Shown: positions 1 to 8,807, counted from the first letter of the stretch. The stretch is DNA of 49,674 nt from an uncultured Alphaproteobacteria bacterium (GCA_902555695.1 CACDTV010000007.1:1-49674), one strand, 5' to 3'. The notes: generated from the letters alone by a model not told the origin. Made by a program: numbers and translations.

Positions 1-873
1 ATGATTAACAGAGCTTTTATAATACCTTTTTTTGTATCTTTAATTGGATTTGTGTTACTAGTGTCAATGGACTCTGTAATTAAAATTCTAGGTGACAGGT
101 ATCCTATTTTGCAATTATTATTTTTAAATGCATTGTTTTCTTTAATACCCTTAGCTTATTTCATATTTAAAAATCACGGCTTTAAATTTTATCAAAATCA
201 AAATTACACTTTTCAGATTATAAGAGGCATAGTGCATACGATAGGATTTCTTTGTGTCTTAAAAGGAGTGCTGCTTCTACCTCTTTCAATTGTTTATCCT
301 GTTTTATTCACTTCGCCTTTAATGCTTTTAGTTATGTCTCATTTTTTTTTGAGCGATGATATAAATACTATAAGAGTGATGGCAATACTGATGGGTTTTT
401 TTGGAGTATTGATTTCAGCAGAACCCTTCGGCTCTAGCACTGTATCTATTCAAGGAGTTATGTATGTATTTATTGGTGCCTTTTGTATTGCAGTTACCCA
501 CTTAATTACACGTAAATATAATTATTTAACATCTTCATATTCTGCAGCTTTTTTTAGCATGGCCGTAAGTGTCGTAATTTTTTTTTTTACTACAAAATTT
601 CAGTTCGTAATAATGACATATAATGATCTGTCTTTATCCATTTTGGGTGGGCTGTTTGCTGGACTTGGTGTTAGTGCTGTAATTTATGGATCCAGAACAC
701 TGCCTTCTGCAGTATTTGGTCTAACAAGTTATTTTCAAATTATTTATGGTGTATTTTTAGGCTGGATTATTTTCAGTCAATTACCCTCCATATATAATTA
801 TTTTGGAATATTTATAGTTATACTTGCAGGTCTCCTTCTTTTTTACTTCGATAAGACCAAAAATGAGAGTTAG
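1..873 (+). CDS. DMT-superfamily (EamA) transporter
   Basis: This is a 290-residue inner-membrane protein made almost entirely of hydrophobic segments, consistent with ten transmembrane helices in two EamA repeats (about residues 8-140 and 150-285). The second helix of the first repeat follows a DSVIKILG motif typical of drug/metabolite transporters. Family members export metabolites, amino acids or drugs, but the substrate cannot be read from sequence. The ATG is the first base of the window, so upstream signals cannot be seen and an earlier start is not excluded. The stop overlaps the likely start of the downstream phosphoesterase gene by about 11 bases, suggesting translational coupling. 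Confidence 0.85.
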   Translation: MINRAFIIPFFVSLIGFVLLVSMDSVIKILGDRYPILQLLFLNALFSLIPLAYFIFKNHGFKFYQNQNYTFQIIRGIVHTIGFLCVLKGVLLLPLSIVYPVLFTSPLMLLVMSHFFLSDDINTIRVMAILMGFFGVLISAEPFGSSTVSIQGVMYVFIGAFCIAVTHLITRKYNYLTSSYSAAFFSMAVSVVIFFFTTKFQFVIMTYNDLSLSILGGLFAGLGVSAVIYGSRTLPSAVFGLTSYFQIIYGVFLGWIIFSQLPSIYNYFGIFIVILAGLLLFYFDKTKNES

Positions 874-1906
874 GGTAATGTTATCTATCATCACTCTTTA
901 TTTCATTTCGTATTTAATTTTTATATTCCCGTTTGATGTTTTATCTACTTGGCTAGGTAATCCAACTTCACTATTGGAAGTCTTTATAACTACTACTTTG
1001 GTATTTTCTCTTTGTCTTTATTATTTTAGATCAAAAAGCACAAATAAATTTATAAAAATTTTTGTTTATGAGGGATTTGGTATAGGCACAGTATCTTTTT
1101 TTTTAATATTACCTCTGATTGCTTTTGAATATCTTAAGATTGTAAGTAGTTACAAGCTAGCAATTTTTTTCTTTTTCATTCAAATCCCTACAATTATTTA
1201 CGGATATATTAATTCAAAAAAGATCAAAATAAAAAAACTCTCATTAAATTCAGAACTAGTAGACAAAAGTTTTAAATTTGTTTTTATCAGTGATGTCCAT
1301 ATAGGTTCGAATCATCCATCTTCACTTAAAAAAATTGTATCTGAAATCATTAAATTAGATCCGTCTTTTTTAATTATTGGTGGTGATTTAATTGATAGTA
1401 GTTCTTTTAAAATCGAAGATCTCAAAGAGTTTAAAAAATTAAACAAACCTATCTATTTTGTTACTGGCAATCATGAGTACTATATTAAAAACTCAAAAAA
1501 ACATCTTGATGATCTTGATAGTGTTGGAATACAAACATTAAACAATGAGTCTTTAAAAATTAATGGAATTAATTTAATTGGACTCTCAGACAACATAAGT
1601 GATAAATCAAAAATTTCTAATTTTGAAAAACTTTTTCAAAAAGACTTATTTAATCTGTTGATTGTTCATAAACCCTCTATATGGGAAAAAGTTTCAGCTA
1701 AAGCTAATTTAATGCTTTCTGGCCACACACATAATGGGCAGATCTTTCCTTTCAATTTTATTGTTAAACTTAAATTTCCTCAAATTTATGGACTTTACCA
1801 AAGAATAAATAACTACTTATATGTGAGTTCCGGATCAGCAACATGGGGCCCAAAGATAAGAATAGGATCTAACAATGAGATTGTCCAAATAAAATTAAAA
1901 AATTAA
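863..1906 (+). CDS. Membrane-anchored calcineurin-like metallophosphoesterase
   Basis: The protein has an N-terminal half of about four hydrophobic helices and a C-terminal metallophosphoesterase domain, the layout of the YkuE/YaeI-like family. Numbering from the ATG at 863 (347 residues), the dinuclear metal motifs are SDVHIG (D144, H146), GGD (D175), GNHE (N203, H204), a VHKP histidine and the GHTHNGQ signature near residue 288. The catalytic domain likely sits against the membrane and may act on phospholipid-linked substrates; that part is inference. An in-frame ATG at 824 lies deeper inside the upstream gene and would add 13 residues; 863 or 878 is more likely because either leaves only a short overlap or a small gap. 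Confidence 0.88.
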   Translation: MRVRVMLSIITLYFISYLIFIFPFDVLSTWLGNPTSLLEVFITTTLVFSLCLYYFRSKSTNKFIKIFVYEGFGIGTVSFFLILPLIAFEYLKIVSSYKLAIFFFFIQIPTIIYGYINSKKIKIKKLSLNSELVDKSFKFVFISDVHIGSNHPSSLKKIVSEIIKLDPSFLIIGGDLIDSSSFKIEDLKEFKKLNKPIYFVTGNHEYYIKNSKKHLDDLDSVGIQTLNNESLKINGINLIGLSDNISDKSKISNFEKLFQKDLFNLLIVHKPSIWEKVSAKANLMLSGHTHNGQIFPFNFIVKLKFPQIYGLYQRINNYLYVSSGSATWGPKIRIGSNNEIVQIKLKN

Positions 1907-1936
1907 CAATTTCTCTGATTGATGTAAATTAAATTG

Positions 1937-2440
1937 ATGTTTTCTTTTTTATCCAAATTAAATTTTTTTTTCTTTTTTTTTATAAGCACACTGTTCGCAG
2001 ATAGTCATATTTTGGAGCAAGAAAACTTTGAGGCTTGGCAATATACTTGTGTTTCCGAGCAAAATCAAAAAATATGTGATTTAAGAGAGCTTGTTTTTGA
2101 TTCCAACACAAATGAAGTCGTTAGTTATTTATCAATAACTATAAATCCAGATAAATTAACACAAATGCAGATAGCTTTTCCTCATGCTGTCAATTTAAAA
2201 AGTCCAATTACATTACAAATTGATGATAATGACCCTCTTGATCTTAATTATGCTTATTGCAATCAAAGCGCATGCTTTGTTGCAGAAATAATTGGTGAAA
2301 ATTTTGTAAATTTCTTTAAAGCTGGAAACCAAATATCAATAAAAGTTTTATTACTTGATAATCGTGAAGCTACAATAACCTATTCTCTAAATGGGTTTAC
2401 AGCTGGTTACAGCAAACTGTATTCTTCAATATCTAATTAA
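1937..2440 (+). CDS. Invasion-associated locus B (IalB) family secreted protein
   Basis: A 167-residue protein with a very hydrophobic N-terminal signal sequence ending near LFADS. The mature part shows the IalB family pattern: a W-x-Y-x-C start, a second cysteine in KICDLRE, a P-x-A-V-N-L-x-S-P block, a YCNQSACF cysteine pair, and a final SLNGF-like motif. Four cysteines suggest two disulfides in the periplasm. IalB proteins are common in alphaproteobacteria, including free-living ones, so the name does not imply invasion. ATG 1937 is preferred over the in-frame TTG at 1934. No strong ribosome binding site is visible. The next gene is convergent, 4 bases away. Confidence 0.78.
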   Translation: MFSFLSKLNFFFFFFISTLFADSHILEQENFEAWQYTCVSEQNQKICDLRELVFDSNTNEVVSYLSITINPDKLTQMQIAFPHAVNLKSPITLQIDDNDPLDLNYAYCNQSACFVAEIIGENFVNFFKAGNQISIKVLLLDNREATITYSLNGFTAGYSKLYSSISN

Positions 2441-2444
2441 ATAA

Positions 2445-3980
2445 TTAATTTTTAATTAAATTAATTTTATTTTTAATTAACATCAAACATATCAAAGATG
2501 GTATCACCATGATTGCAGTTATCATAAAGAATAATCCCCAATCACCACCTAGCCCATCAACCATAGCACCTGAAGAGGAGGCTAGTAGCGTCCTTCCCGC
2601 AGTTCCAACAGACGCTAGTAAAGCGTATTGTGTAGCAGTGAAGCTTCGATCAACAAGAAGTGATATAAATGTAACAAATGCAACAGTTGCAAAAGCTGCT
2701 GCAAGGTCATCAATGATTACCGCAAATGCAAACAGAACTTTTGAAGGACCTACCCATGCCAAAACTGAAAATAGAATGTTCGTAGCTGACATTGCTATTC
2801 CTGCTATAATTAGAGTTTTAATTATACCAGATCTCATTGCAATAGCCCCTCCAATAAGAGTAAAAACAATGGTAGTAATCCAACCAAGTGCTTTTGAATA
2901 GATAGCTATATCCCCCTTCGAAAAACCAATTTCTTTATAAAAAACTAAACTCATCCTCCCCAAAAAAGCTTCGCCAATTTTAAATAAGAAAACAAAAGCT
3001 AAGATAGCAATTCCAATTCTAACTCCATTATTATTAAAAAAACTACTTAGTGGATTTGCTACAACATTATTTAGGTAGTAAAATGTTTGAGAAATAGGGT
3101 TTTCCGCACCAAATTTTTTTATAAAAAATGAAAAAATGTAAAACACTGCACCAATTACAATAAAAGTAAGACCCCCGTTCGTAAACCATATCTTTTCAAA
3201 GAATTGACCAATTAAAAAACATAATGCTCCAATTGCTATAAATAAATAACTTGCCTTTACAACACTTTCAACATTCGTATTAGATGCATCAGTATTTAAA
3301 ATATTTTGAAATCTTTCTTTATTGGACTCCGGAATAAAAGACAATCCGACATTACACAAGACTATTATACCCATTAAAAAAATAAAAGTTACTTGCCAAT
3401 ATTGATCAACCCCAGAGTTTTCTAACTTTTCAGCAATCTCTAAACATACATAACCACCTAATTTAAATCCAGTCCACCATCCAACGACTGCCATTGCAGC
3501 TCCTGCTGCCATACTAGCGGATTCTTCTTTTTTAATTTGCTCAATTCTTAAGGCATCTATTGTTATATCTTGCGTAGCAGATGATATTGCAATAGCTAAA
3601 CCTACACCAATGATTAATGCTAAATTTTGAGTTGGTTCAAGGACACTCCAAATAATTAAGCAAATTAAAATAATAGTTTGCATTAAAAGGATTATGGATT
3701 TTCGATGCCCTATTTTATTTGTTAAAAAAGGTAATTTCATTCGATCAATTATTGGTGCCCACAAAAAATTAAATGCATAAACACCAAATATTAACCCAGC
3801 CCATCCTATTGTACTTCTACTAAGACCTTCCTCTTTTAGCCACAAAGACAAAGCGCTAGCAATAAGAACCCAGGGAAACCCACTTATGATGCCTAACAAA
3901 AGAATACGTAACATTCTTCTGTCATAGTAAGCACCAATTAAGGATTTTAATTTATTCGAATCTACTGAAACCGAACTCAT
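2445..3980 (-). CDS. ampG: AmpG-family MFS permease
   Basis: A 511-residue major facilitator protein with about 12-14 transmembrane helices. The N-terminal segment with RRMLRILLLGIISGFP, the WLKEEGLS stretch, the WAPIIDR motif and SSATQDITIDALRIE match AmpG, the inner-membrane importer of anhydro-muropeptides used in peptidoglycan recycling. The ATQD-x-x-x-DA motif in helix 4-5 is the clearest signature. Length is within the family range (about 410-580). It is a single gene on the minus strand, 38 bases downstream of the cytochrome c gene, and may share its transcript. No beta-lactamase or amidase gene lies nearby to support a resistance role. Confidence 0.82.
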   Translation of the reverse strand: MSSVSVDSNKLKSLIGAYYDRRMLRILLLGIISGFPWVLIASALSLWLKEEGLSRSTIGWAGLIFGVYAFNFLWAPIIDRMKLPFLTNKIGHRKSIILLMQTIILICLIIWSVLEPTQNLALIIGVGLAIAISSATQDITIDALRIEQIKKEESASMAAGAAMAVVGWWTGFKLGGYVCLEIAEKLENSGVDQYWQVTFIFLMGIIVLCNVGLSFIPESNKERFQNILNTDASNTNVESVVKASYLFIAIGALCFLIGQFFEKIWFTNGGLTFIVIGAVFYIFSFFIKKFGAENPISQTFYYLNNVVANPLSSFFNNNGVRIGIAILAFVFLFKIGEAFLGRMSLVFYKEIGFSKGDIAIYSKALGWITTIVFTLIGGAIAMRSGIIKTLIIAGIAMSATNILFSVLAWVGPSKVLFAFAVIIDDLAAAFATVAFVTFISLLVDRSFTATQYALLASVGTAGRTLLASSSGAMVDGLGGDWGLFFMITAIMVIPSLICLMLIKNKINLIKN

Positions 3981-4018
3981 TAATAATTATGTTATTCTAA
4001 AAAAAAATTAATTAAACT

Positions 4019-4537
4019 TTAATCGCTAAGAGAACTTAACCACTTTATTAAATCAGCTCTATCTTGGTCTTTTTTTATACCGTTGTAGTTCATTTTTGTG
4101 CCAGCAATATACTTTTTTGGCTTTAATAGAAACTTGTTGAGTTCTTCCACATTCCAATCACCACCAAATGCTGCAAGTGCTCCGGAATATGCGAAGCCCT
4201 CTGCTGATCCTTTTTCTCTATTGACTATACCCCACATCGCAGGACCAGTTTTATTTTCACCGCCTTTAACATGTGTATGGCAAGATGCACATTTTTTAAA
4301 AATCTTTTCACCATTTTCCATACTAGCTGATGCCAGCATAGGTGTAATATCTGGTAAAACAGCAAAAATATCAACATTTTCACTTATAGAAGTTGTAACT
4401 CCGCCTTCAGGTATTTCAATTTTGTATGCCAGTTCATCTGGAAACTCGGGGTGAATCGCCATATCAGCAACCTTTGAGAATACAGCAGCAAGAAGTAAGG
4501 CTAGTATTATTGCACCTAGAATTTTATTAGTTTCCAT
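4019..4537 (-). CDS. cycM: Membrane-anchored class I cytochrome c (CycM-like)
   Basis: 172 residues: an uncleaved N-terminal anchor (about residues 7-25), a linker, then one class I cytochrome c domain. Heme is attached at CASCH (C83, C86, H87) and the distal methionine is M149 in GTKMNYNG. The TGPAMWGIVNR segment is typical of mitochondrial-like alphaproteobacterial cytochromes. CycM proteins carry electrons from the bc1 complex to the aa3 oxidase on the periplasmic face. The domain order and size match CycM (about 180 residues). It is divergent from kdsB across a 60-base gap. The gene symbol is by analogy with rhizobial CycM. Confidence 0.83.
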   Translation of the reverse strand: METNKILGAIILALLLAAVFSKVADMAIHPEFPDELAYKIEIPEGGVTTSISENVDIFAVLPDITPMLASASMENGEKIFKKCASCHTHVKGGENKTGPAMWGIVNREKGSAEGFAYSGALAAFGGDWNVEELNKFLLKPKKYIAGTKMNYNGIKKDQDRADLIKWLSSLSD

Positions 4538-4597
4538 ATTAAAAAGAGAAGTCTATGTTTAAAAATATACCACTAAAAACGGATTTTTGTCGCATTA

Positions 4598-5314
4598 ATG
4601 AATGATACGCTAGTTATAATACCAATAAGATTAAAGGCATCTAGATTTCCAAATAAGCCATTTGCAAAAATTGGTGAGTTACCAATGCTGCATCACGTTT
4701 ATAATCGTGTAATAGATTTTACAGAAAATGTAATTTTAGCTATATGCGATCAAGAGGTAAAAGATTACTGTGAAAAGATGGATCTCAAGTACGTTATGAC
4801 AGATCCTAATCATCCATCAGGAAGTGACCGTGTTGGAGAGGCATTAAATAAAATTGAGGAAACAATAAATTTTAAACACGTAATTAATGTCCAAGGAGAC
4901 ATGCCATTTATTAAAGATAACCACATTAATTTATTAAAAGAGAGACTCCTAAAATTTCAAATGAGCACTTTAGCTTGTCCATTCGTAAACTTAAATGAAG
5001 CTTATAATAGCTCTAAAGTGAAAGTCTTAATTGATGAAAATAATTGTGCTTTAGATTTTTCTAGAACATTAGATGATAAACAAAAAGTTAATAAGAATAT
5101 TTTTCATCACATTGGTATCTATGGGTATCATAAAAATTTTTTGTCAAATTTTATCTCTTTATCACCTACTCAAAGAGAGCTTAGTGAGAAACTCGAACAA
5201 CTTCGAGTTATTGAAACAGATAAAATTGGAATTTCAGTAATTAAAGAAGAGATTTTGGGAGTTGATACACAAGAAGATTTAGATAGAGTAAATCGATTAA
5301 TTTATAAAAAATGA
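4598..5314 (+). CDS. kdsB: 3-deoxy-manno-octulosonate cytidylyltransferase
   Basis: KdsB activates Kdo with CTP to CMP-Kdo for the LPS inner core in the cytoplasm. The 238-residue length is typical. Signatures are the N-terminal nucleotide-binding motif PIRLKASRFPNKP, HPSGSDRVGEA, NVQGDMPF (metal and nucleotide binding) and the C-terminal Q-L-R-V-I-E-T-D segment. It overlaps pheA by 4 bases (ATGA), a pairing of kdsB and prephenate dehydratase that recurs in alphaproteobacteria. Its presence shows that the organism makes Kdo-containing LPS. Confidence 0.95.
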   Translation: MNDTLVIIPIRLKASRFPNKPFAKIGELPMLHHVYNRVIDFTENVILAICDQEVKDYCEKMDLKYVMTDPNHPSGSDRVGEALNKIEETINFKHVINVQGDMPFIKDNHINLLKERLLKFQMSTLACPFVNLNEAYNSSKVKVLIDENNCALDFSRTLDDKQKVNKNIFHHIGIYGYHKNFLSNFISLSPTQRELSEKLEQLRVIETDKIGISVIKEEILGVDTQEDLDRVNRLIYKK

Positions 5315-6150
5315 ATAAAAAAATATCTTTTCAGGGAGTCGAGGGAGCATACAGTCATCTTGCAGTGCAAGAGTTTTTTCCTGGGGCAGAACCGTTACCC
5401 TGTAAAACATTTGAGATTGCTTTAAACGAGGCTGAGATTGGAAATGTTGATTATGCAATGATTCCCATTGAGAACTCTGCTGCAGGCAGAGTAGCTGATA
5501 TTCATCGATTGATACCAAAATCTAATTTGCATATTAACTTTGAACACTTTCAAAAAGTTGAACACAAACTTTTAATTCATCCAGACAGTAAAGTTGAAAA
5601 TATCAAAAATATTATCAGTCATGAACAGGCCTTAGCACAATGTAGCGATAAAATTCAAAAATTAGATTTAGAAATTTTGATCGGAGCTGATACAGCAGGT
5701 TCAGCTAAAAAAATCCAAGATGAGAAAATAATAGACACAGCTGCTATTGCTTCAAGTTTGGCGGGAAAAATCTATGGCTTAAAAGTTATTGATGATAATT
5801 TCGCAAACTCTGTTAACAACATCACAAGGTTTTATATAATGTCTAAAAATGAAAATTTAGAATTTGATGAAACTAAAACATACATATCATCCTTTTTATT
5901 TTCAGTTAAAAATACACCAGGATCTTTATTTAAAGTAATGGGGGGATTTGCGACTAATAATGTTAATATGATCAAACTCGAAAGTTATAATTATGGAGCA
6001 GATTTCGTAATTACACAATTTTATTGTGAAATTGAAGGACATCCTGAACAACAAAACACTAAATTTGCCCTTGACGATATGTATCATTATTGTTCAAAGG
6101 TTAGAAAATTAGGAGTTTTTGAAAAATCCCCATATAGATTAAGACAATAA
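5311..6150 (+). CDS. pheA: Prephenate dehydratase
   Basis: Monofunctional prephenate dehydratase (279 residues) converting prephenate to phenylpyruvate for phenylalanine synthesis. Residues 1-180 form the two-lobed PDT domain with IPIENSAAGR near residue 51 and the catalytic T172-R173-F174. Residues about 190-275 form an ACT regulatory domain with KLESYNYGAD, a variant of the ESRP phenylalanine-binding motif. There is no chorismate mutase domain, unlike the enterobacterial fusion. The ATGA overlap with kdsB suggests coupled translation. The 4.5S RNA gene follows on the same strand. Confidence 0.94.
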   Translation: MNKKISFQGVEGAYSHLAVQEFFPGAEPLPCKTFEIALNEAEIGNVDYAMIPIENSAAGRVADIHRLIPKSNLHINFEHFQKVEHKLLIHPDSKVENIKNIISHEQALAQCSDKIQKLDLEILIGADTAGSAKKIQDEKIIDTAAIASSLAGKIYGLKVIDDNFANSVNNITRFYIMSKNENLEFDETKTYISSFLFSVKNTPGSLFKVMGGFATNNVNMIKLESYNYGADFVITQFYCEIEGHPEQQNTKFALDDMYHYCSKVRKLGVFEKSPYRLRQ

Positions 6151-6187
6151 CTTCATATTTCTATTTAATACTGTTATAAGATAATTT

Positions 6188-6275
6188 GAGAATTACATGG
6201 GCAACTTTTTATGCCAATCCGGTCAGGTTCGAAAGAAAGCAGCCGTAACATAAGGGGTTGGGTCGTGTAATTCTC
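6188..6275 (+). ncRNA. ffs: Small signal recognition particle RNA (4.5S type)
   Basis: The domain IV core lies at 6221-6244 and matches the E. coli SRP RNA core at 21 of 24 positions, including GGTCAGG and AGCAGCC. Outer arms 6188-6196 and 6267-6275 are exact reverse complements (GAGAATTAC / GTAATTCTC), closing a roughly 88-nt hairpin. The apical loop is GAAA instead of GGAA, and the pair two below it is U-A instead of C-G, a covariation that supports a working helix. It binds Ffh and targets nascent membrane proteins. Placement just upstream of dnaX is usual for alphaproteobacteria. The exact ends are estimated from the stem. Confidence 0.93.
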
Positions 6276-6288
6276 CTTAAAGTTTATT

Positions 6289-7893
6289 ATGAAACATCAA
6301 TCAAATATTCTTGCATTAAAATACAGACCTTTAAATTTCCAAGATCTAATCGGTCAAGAGTATTTGGTCGAGACTATACAAAAATCAATACAGCAAAATA
6401 AAATCCCTAATGCATATATTTTTACAGGTATACGCGGAGTAGGCAAAACAACAACAGCAAGAATTGTTGCAAAAATGTTGAACTGTACAGTTTTTGATAA
6501 AAATAATAATCCTGATTTAATCAACTGTGAACAAGCAAAAGCCATCACTGAAGATAGACACCCAGATGTTATAGAAATTGATGCTGCATCAAATACAAGT
6601 GTTGAAAATGCGAGAGAGATTATAGAAAATGTAAAATATAATCCTGTTCTAGGAAAATATAAAGTCTATATAGTCGATGAGGTGCATATGCTTTCGAAAA
6701 GTGCATTTAATGCTCTTCTTAAAACTTTGGAAGAGCCACCCCCTCACTCGAAATTTATATTTGCAACTACTGAGATTTCTAAAGTGCCTATTACTATTCT
6801 CTCAAGATGTCAAAGGTTCGACTTAAGACGAGTTGAGAAGAAGACTCTATCTGATTTTCTTAAAAGCATTGCTAAAAAAGAGGATATAACAATTTCCAAT
6901 GAGGCATTAAATTTAATAGTTAAAGCTAGTGATGGTTCAGTAAGGGACTCCTTAAGTATATTAGATCAAGCCAATGTATTTAAATCAAAAAAAGAAATTC
7001 AAGTTGAAGAAATTGTTAATATGCTAGGTTTTGCAAGGCAAGGTGATTTGTATGAATTATCAAAATGTATATTAGATAATAATTTGTCAAAGCTAATTTC
7101 TATGCTTGACGATATGTATCAAAGAGGTTCAGAGACCTCTAAAATTATTGAAGATATGATGAATATAATAAATTGGTCATGCAAATTAAAAATAAACCAA
7201 GAACTTATTAAGGATGAATTTTTAACTGAAGAAGATAAAAATTTTGCATCCTATGTCATCCAATTCGATAGTGGCAAGTTAAATATTTTTTGGCAAAGTT
7301 TAATGAAGGGTTATGATGAAATTAAAATCTCACCTCAACCTCATCGAACTCTAGAAATGGTAATGCTTAGGTGTGCTTTCTTGTTAAATGATAATCAATC
7401 AACAGACTTAGTAGAAAAAAAAAAGCCTGAAATAAATCAGAATACAATTCAACCCTCTCCTAATATTGATCAAGTAATTCAAAACAAAGTTAAACAAGTA
7501 TCACCAATTTCTCTAAAAGAAAAAATTGATATTCATCAGAAATTTTTTCAATTTTATGGAAAAAATTTCTCACCTCTTATGGCAGGAATTATTATTGAAA
7601 ATGTTGAAATAATTGATTTTTCAGAGAAAAATAAAATATTACGATTAAATGTCTCTGACAAAAATTTTACCGGAAGAGAAGAATTATACAAAAATTTGGA
7701 AAATGATTACAAAATCGAAATGAAACTTAAAAAAGAAATAACAACTTTAGAGATAATTAAGTCTCTTTATAAAAAAGAATTAATTGACCAGGAGATGAAG
7801 ACTGATGAATTTAAAAAAGTTCTTGCTAAATTTCCTAATGCAAAGATTATAGATATTGAAGAATTAGAAAGAGGTGATGGAAATGATGGGTAA
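6289..7893 (+). CDS. dnaX: DNA polymerase III subunit gamma/tau
   Basis: DnaX is the ATPase of the clamp loader. The 534 residues show the RPLNFQDLIGQ start, Walker A GIRGVGKT (47-54), DEVHML Walker B (130-135), sensor 1 near ATTE, the SRC arginine finger (172-174) and a basic C-terminal tau region. Two of the four cysteines of the usual zinc module are gone: C66 and C80 remain, while the E. coli C73 and C79 positions are not cysteine. A run of ten A at 7415-7424, immediately after domain III, could allow a frameshift to a gamma-like form of about 380 residues. It starts 13 bases after the SRP RNA stem and overlaps ybaB. Confidence 0.95.
   Translation: MKHQSNILALKYRPLNFQDLIGQEYLVETIQKSIQQNKIPNAYIFTGIRGVGKTTTARIVAKMLNCTVFDKNNNPDLINCEQAKAITEDRHPDVIEIDAASNTSVENAREIIENVKYNPVLGKYKVYIVDEVHMLSKSAFNALLKTLEEPPPHSKFIFATTEISKVPITILSRCQRFDLRRVEKKTLSDFLKSIAKKEDITISNEALNLIVKASDGSVRDSLSILDQANVFKSKKEIQVEEIVNMLGFARQGDLYELSKCILDNNLSKLISMLDDMYQRGSETSKIIEDMMNIINWSCKLKINQELIKDEFLTEEDKNFASYVIQFDSGKLNIFWQSLMKGYDEIKISPQPHRTLEMVMLRCAFLLNDNQSTDLVEKKKPEINQNTIQPSPNIDQVIQNKVKQVSPISLKEKIDIHQKFFQFYGKNFSPLMAGIIIENVEIIDFSEKNKILRLNVSDKNFTGREELYKNLENDYKIEMKLKKEITTLEIIKSLYKKELIDQEMKTDEFKKVLAKFPNAKIIDIEELERGDGNDG
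7414..7430 (+). promoter_or_regulatory. Putative -1 frameshift/slippage site in dnaX
   Basis: Codons 376-379 read GAA AAA AAA AAG, which contains the heptamer A AAA AAG used by E. coli dnaX. In the -1 frame the next codons are GCC and then TGA (7428-7430), so a slip would end the protein one residue after the run, right after the conserved clamp-loader domains. CTGA and TCAG flank a 6-base loop just downstream and could form a weak 4-bp hairpin. No strong Shine-Dalgarno stimulator is visible upstream. Function is inferred by analogy only. Confidence 0.45.
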
Positions 7894-8209
7894 TATGGGC
7901 GGTATGATGAAAAAAGTCCAAGAAATGCAAGCCAAAATGCAAGAGATGCAAAAGGAGCTTGAAAATAAAACTGTTGAGGCAGAATCAGGAGGAGGAATGG
8001 TTAAAGTTACAATGAATGGTAAACAAATTGTTCAATCAATTGATATAGATCCATCACTGTTATCCTCTGATGAAAAAGAGGTATTGGAGGATTTAATCAA
8101 AGCCGCACTCAATCAAGCTAAAGAAAAAGTCGAGGAAATGTCGGCTGAAGAAATGAAAAAAATTACTGGTGGGTTACCATTGCCCCCAGGAATGAAGATG
8201 CCTTTTTAA
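7883..8209 (+). CDS. ybaB: YbaB/EbfC family nucleoid-associated protein
   Basis: A small (108-residue) dimeric DNA-binding protein of the YbaB/EbfC family, which sits between dnaX and recR in most bacteria. The N-terminal methionine/glutamine-rich helix (GNMGGMMKKVQEMQAKM), the central SGGGMVKVTMNGK beta hairpin and the C-terminal GGLPLPPGMK tail are all present. ATG 7883 is chosen because GAGGTG at 7871-7876 lies at Shine-Dalgarno distance; ATG 7877 and 7886 and GTG 7874 are alternatives. The start lies within the last codons of dnaX, and the stop is one base before recR, so the three genes are probably coupled. Confidence 0.93.
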   Translation: MMGNMGGMMKKVQEMQAKMQEMQKELENKTVEAESGGGMVKVTMNGKQIVQSIDIDPSLLSSDEKEVLEDLIKAALNQAKEKVEEMSAEEMKKITGGLPLPPGMKMPF

Positions 8210-8210
8210 A

Positions 8211-8807
8211 TTGTCACAAGACGAACTTCAAAAATTTATTAATTTAATTTCTAGGTTACCTGGCATCGGCCAACGCTCTGCGCAAAGAATAGCTTTATAT
8301 TTGATAAAAAATAAACAAGAATTAATGCTACCCTTAGGAGAAAGTATAAAGGAAGCGGCATCTGTTGTAAAAAAATGTACTAACTGCGGAATATTAGATG
8401 TGATTGTTCCATGTAAAATTTGTTCTTCAGAAAATAGATCAAAAACTACAATATGCATCGTTGAAGATATGGCTGATGTATGGGCATTTGAAAGATCTGG
8501 ATATCATAAAGGTCTTTATCATGTTATTGGCGGTCTTTTATCAGCCTCAAAAAATTTTACAGAACAGGATTTAAATTTAAACAAACTCAAAGAAAGAATT
8601 ATAAATAATCAAGTACAAGAAATTATTTTAGCATTGAGTGCAACAATTGAGGGACAAACTACAGCCTTAGTAATAAAGGATAAACTAGAAAATCAAAATA
8701 TTAAAATTACACAACTCGCATACGGTGTTCCTGTAGGAAGCGAAATTCATTATCTAGACGATAATACCTTAGGGGCAGCTTTAGAGTCGCGTAAAAACTT
8801 AAGCTAA
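8211..8807 (+). CDS. recR: Recombination mediator RecR
   Basis: RecR acts with RecO/RecF to load RecA onto gapped DNA. The 198 residues carry the N-terminal helix-hairpin-helix (LPGIGQRSAQRIAL), a C4 zinc finger (CTNC and CKIC pairs, about residues 57-75), a Toprim domain (CIVEDMADVWAFE) and the C-terminal YGVPVGSEIHYLDD Walker-B-like motif. Translation apparently starts at TTG 8211, one base after the ybaB stop; there is no earlier ATG in frame and the N terminus matches the family from that point. Confidence 0.95.
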   Translation: MSQDELQKFINLISRLPGIGQRSAQRIALYLIKNKQELMLPLGESIKEAASVVKKCTNCGILDVIVPCKICSSENRSKTTICIVEDMADVWAFERSGYHKGLYHVIGGLLSASKNFTEQDLNLNKLKERIINNQVQEIILALSATIEGQTTALVIKDKLENQNIKITQLAYGVPVGSEIHYLDDNTLGAALESRKNLS

